A DNA stretch of 64,000 nucleotides, taken from the NCBI RefSeq assembly GCF_024519155.1, contig NZ_JANIFJ010000003.1, forward strand, positions 1 to 64,000, read 5' to 3'. This DNA is from Mangrovibrevibacter kandeliae (lineage in GTDB: Bacteria; Pseudomonadota; Alphaproteobacteria; Rhizobiales; Rhizobiaceae). The notes under the pieces are model-generated. The model was not told the DNA's origin. It worked only from the letters and a program-made list of their open reading frames with translations, and made no database searches. The position numbers were made by a program, and so were the translations under genes. Below, one piece after another: positions 61,959 to 64,000 of this stretch. Within the stretch, counting starts at the first letter, position 1, and each line of letters starts with the position of its first letter.

Positions 61959-63122
61959 ATGGGCTGTTGTGGCGGTCGGTCCGGTGCGCGGGTGACCAAC
62001 GGCAAGCCGTCCGGTTGCGTCCTCTGCAAGATCTGGGCGGTCCTGACGACCGAGAAGACGCCGGACGGCGAACCCTGCGTCGTCATCCCCGGCCATATCG
62101 CCCACAAGCCGGATCCCTGCATCTACGACCAGTTTCTGCTGATGCAGCTCGGCAAGCCGGTCACGTGGGACAATCCGGACGTGCGGATCTTTCTCGGCGG
62201 CGTCGAGCAGTATACCTACAACTTGACCGCGAGCACCGAATACGACGTCGAGATCACCGTTCACAACGCCTCGCGCGAGAAGCCGGCAAACCAGACCACA
62301 GTCGACATCGCCTGGATTTCGTTCGGCGCGGGCGCCGAGACGCGGCACCCGGTGACGGTCGCCTCGACCGACGTTCCGGTCTGGCCGGGCACCTCGGTGG
62401 TGACCACAAAGTGGCGGACTCCGGACGTGCCCGGGCATTACTGCATCGAGGTCGTGCTGTCGCATCCCGACGACGGCAACCCCTCGAACAACCGCGGCTG
62501 GAACAACACCCAGGTCTTCGCCGCGCAGTCGCCGGTCGAGCGCGAGTTGCGGATCTACAACCGCCACCCGGGCGACTGCCCGCCCGTTCGCGAGGGCGGC
62601 GGGCCGGTGCTGCGGCCGCACCGGGTGTTCCTCGGCTGGGCGCCGCTGGCGGCCGTCGCGACCCTGCCGCTCACGCCGCACGGCATGCAGGGCATGCGCT
62701 ATCTCCCGTCGCTGCTCGCCCTGATGCTGATCGGGTATGTCGTCGGATCGGCGATCGGCCTCTTTGCCGAGTCCGCCTATGCGGCGATGGCGCGGCGCCG
62801 CAACGCCAGCCGCGCCCGCACGCTGCCGCCGCCGCGCACCGACTGCCACCTCGTCGAGATCGCGGTCGACTCCTACGAGTTCGAAGACAAGACCGGCAAG
62901 GAGTTCGATCCGGCCGTGGCGTTCAAGGGCAGGGGGGCGATCTGGGGGGCGAAGGTGGAGCCGCCGAGCTTCGTCTTCCTGCCGGGCGAAGCCTTCCGCG
63001 ACGTGCGCCTCCTCGTCGACGCGCCCGACGATCCCGGCCCGGCAGGAACCTTCAACGTCAATGTCTGGCAGGGCGGCGTGCCCAGCGGCGGCGCCACCTT
63101 CACCATCACGACGGGAGGCTGA
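61959..63122 (+). CDS. Unrecognised membrane protein with CARDB-like domain and CxxC
   Basis: The 387-residue protein (ATG 61959, GGAGG five bases before) begins MGCCGGRSG, with CVLC at 20-23. An Ig/CARDB-like domain at about 85-190 has YDVEITVHNAS and the typical end DGNPSNNRGWNNTQV. A hydrophobic region (about 225-272) includes one clear membrane helix, SLLALMLIGYVVGSAIGLFA. A second beta-rich domain fills 295-387 (SYEFEDKTGKEF, FLPGEAFRDVRLLVDAP). There is no signal peptide. The next gene begins two bases after the stop. Function unknown. Confidence 0.85.
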   Translation: MGCCGGRSGARVTNGKPSGCVLCKIWAVLTTEKTPDGEPCVVIPGHIAHKPDPCIYDQFLLMQLGKPVTWDNPDVRIFLGGVEQYTYNLTASTEYDVEITVHNASREKPANQTTVDIAWISFGAGAETRHPVTVASTDVPVWPGTSVVTTKWRTPDVPGHYCIEVVLSHPDDGNPSNNRGWNNTQVFAAQSPVERELRIYNRHPGDCPPVREGGGPVLRPHRVFLGWAPLAAVATLPLTPHGMQGMRYLPSLLALMLIGYVVGSAIGLFAESAYAAMARRRNASRARTLPPPRTDCHLVEIAVDSYEFEDKTGKEFDPAVAFKGRGAIWGAKVEPPSFVFLPGEAFRDVRLLVDAPDDPGPAGTFNVNVWQGGVPSGGATFTITTGG

Positions 63123-63123
63123 C

Positions 63124-64000
63124 ATGGCCGGATGCGACACCAGTCCGCACAACGCGCTCTACGAGTCAGGCGAGCGCCGCGTGCTCGGCTGGGTCGGCGG
63201 CAGCGCCGCCGCGGTGGCCTTCGCCGCGCTCGCCGAAGCCGCGGGAATCGCCGGCCTCGCCGGCGGCGCTCTCGCCGTCGCAATCGCGGCCATCGCGATC
63301 GCGGCTCTTGCCGGGGCCGTCATCGGCTTCTTCATCGGTCTTGCCGTCAACTGGTTCGACCGCCTGCACGTCCAGGATCCGAGCACCATCACGATGAGCG
63401 GATGCATCCTGTGTGCCGGCAAGAACACCGGTGTGCCGCCGCTCAATGACAACGACTGGACCTTCAACCTCGGCGGGCCGCTGGCGCTGCTCTCGCCGGT
63501 CCAAGCTGGCCTGGACGTCAACCAGATCCGCACCCGCAGCGCGCCGGGTGCCGGCGAGGTGCAGACGGTGACCGACCCGAAGTCCGGCCAGCAGATCCTG
63601 CATTGCGAGATCGGATCGCACATCGGCGACTACGCGGCGGTCGGCGCTGCCATCGGGTCGGTCGCAGGTGCCGTCGCAGGTGCCGTGGCCGGGGCCATCG
63701 CCTGCGCGGCGATCGGCCTCCTGACCTTCGGCATCGGCGCCGCCCTGTGTCTGCTCGTCGTCGCGATCGCGATTCTCGCGGGCGCTGCGGTCGGCGGCAT
63801 CGCCGGTGACGCGATCGGCGGCGTCGCCGGCTGGATCGCCGACGGAGTGAGCGATTTCAACGAGATCGGCGAAAGCGTCTCGCGCGGTTGCCTGATGAGC
63901 CTGACCGGGCGCTGGGTCACCGACGGGAGCCATGGCCACAACGAGATCCACGACGTCACCAGCGCCCAGATCATCGAATGCAACGCCTGCGACCAGGACC
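63124..64000 (+). CDS. Glycine-zipper membrane protein, 3' end outside the window
   Basis: The frame from ATG 63124 is open to the window end (292 codons plus one base). It starts MAGCDTSPHNALYESGERRV. A Gly/Ala-rich double helix region follows at about 28-76. CILC lies at 94-97, like CVLC of the preceding protein. A second, longer Gly/Ala zipper region at ~171-238 includes GAAIGSVAGAVAGAVAGAI. After it come RGCLMSLTGRWVTDGSHGHN and EIHDVTSAQIIECNACDQD. The HGHNEIH string is notable. It is two bases from the previous gene, so clearly co-transcribed. No function can be assigned. Confidence 0.85.
   Translation, partial: MAGCDTSPHNALYESGERRVLGWVGGSAAAVAFAALAEAAGIAGLAGGALAVAIAAIAIAALAGAVIGFFIGLAVNWFDRLHVQDPSTITMSGCILCAGKNTGVPPLNDNDWTFNLGGPLALLSPVQAGLDVNQIRTRSAPGAGEVQTVTDPKSGQQILHCEIGSHIGDYAAVGAAIGSVAGAVAGAVAGAIACAAIGLLTFGIGAALCLLVVAIAILAGAAVGGIAGDAIGGVAGWIADGVSDFNEIGESVSRGCLMSLTGRWVTDGSHGHNEIHDVTSAQIIECNACDQD

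Overview
The window is GC-rich chromosomal DNA from an alphaproteobacterium, most likely of the order Hyphomicrobiales (Rhizobiales). The indicators are an S10-spc-alpha ribosomal supercluster with adk after secY and no rpmJ, an ATP12-type F1 chaperone gene, a DUF1489 gene, a glnB-glnA pair behind a sigma54-type promoter, and a PruR/DcpA pair of the kind known from Agrobacterium. The genus cannot be told from the sequence alone. No insertion sequence, prophage or CRISPR array was seen. Both ends are open: tuf is cut at base 1 and a glycine-zipper membrane protein gene is cut at base 64000.

Bases 1-14905 hold the 3' end of tuf and then one co-directional ribosomal cluster: rpsJ, rplCDWB, rpsS, rplV, rpsC, rplP, rpmC, rpsQ, rplN, rplX, rplE, rpsN, rpsH, rplF, rplR, rpsE, rpmD, rplO, secY, adk, rpsM, rpsK, rpoA, rplQ. 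It closes with a clear intrinsic terminator. Likely internal control points are overlapping hairpins after tuf, an 8-codon leader ORF before rplC, a hairpin at the S10/spc boundary, and a hairpin between rpoA and rplQ.

Bases 15000-24130 carry an extended SDR reductase, a small secreted peptide gene with its own terminator, a DegP/DegQ protease, and the run rarA, crcB, rluC-type pseudouridine synthase, HAD phosphatase, ATP12 and pccB. Bases 24180-31900 lie between pccB and pccA. They hold a pruR-dcpA pterin/c-di-GMP signalling pair, a cytochrome b plus Tat-exported molybdoenzyme operon, a type III polyketide synthase coupled to an ICMT-type methyltransferase, a YaiI-family gene that appears to start at CTG, and a second HAD phosphatase. 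pccA, acylphosphatase, lipB and a tRNA-Leu(GAG) follow.

Bases 35300-45900 carry mgtE, a MerR regulator, a DUF1624 membrane protein with a Cys-rich tail, an aldo/keto reductase, an MscS channel, YdcF, DUF599 and DUF1489 proteins, and an MHYT-GGDEF-EAL protein. Bases 45900-50850 hold modE-modA-modB-modC (minus strand), with a ModE-type operator directly before modE, and an RhlE-like helicase. Envelope proteins, parE and an alpha/beta hydrolase follow. glnB-glnA (minus strand) is divergent from a bifunctional NAD(P)H-hydrate repair gene, and the shared spacer has a sigma54-type promoter and an NtrC-like palindrome. A DUF72 gene follows. From 61704 onward lies an unrecognised group: a 51-residue membrane peptide, a CARDB-like membrane protein, and a glycine-zipper protein that runs off the window. 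This is the part with the least known function.

The molybdate operon would supply the Mo enzyme at 27-28 kb. Two c-di-GMP proteins and the nitrogen-control genes give the region a regulatory flavour. All family assignments come from reading motifs; no search was run.
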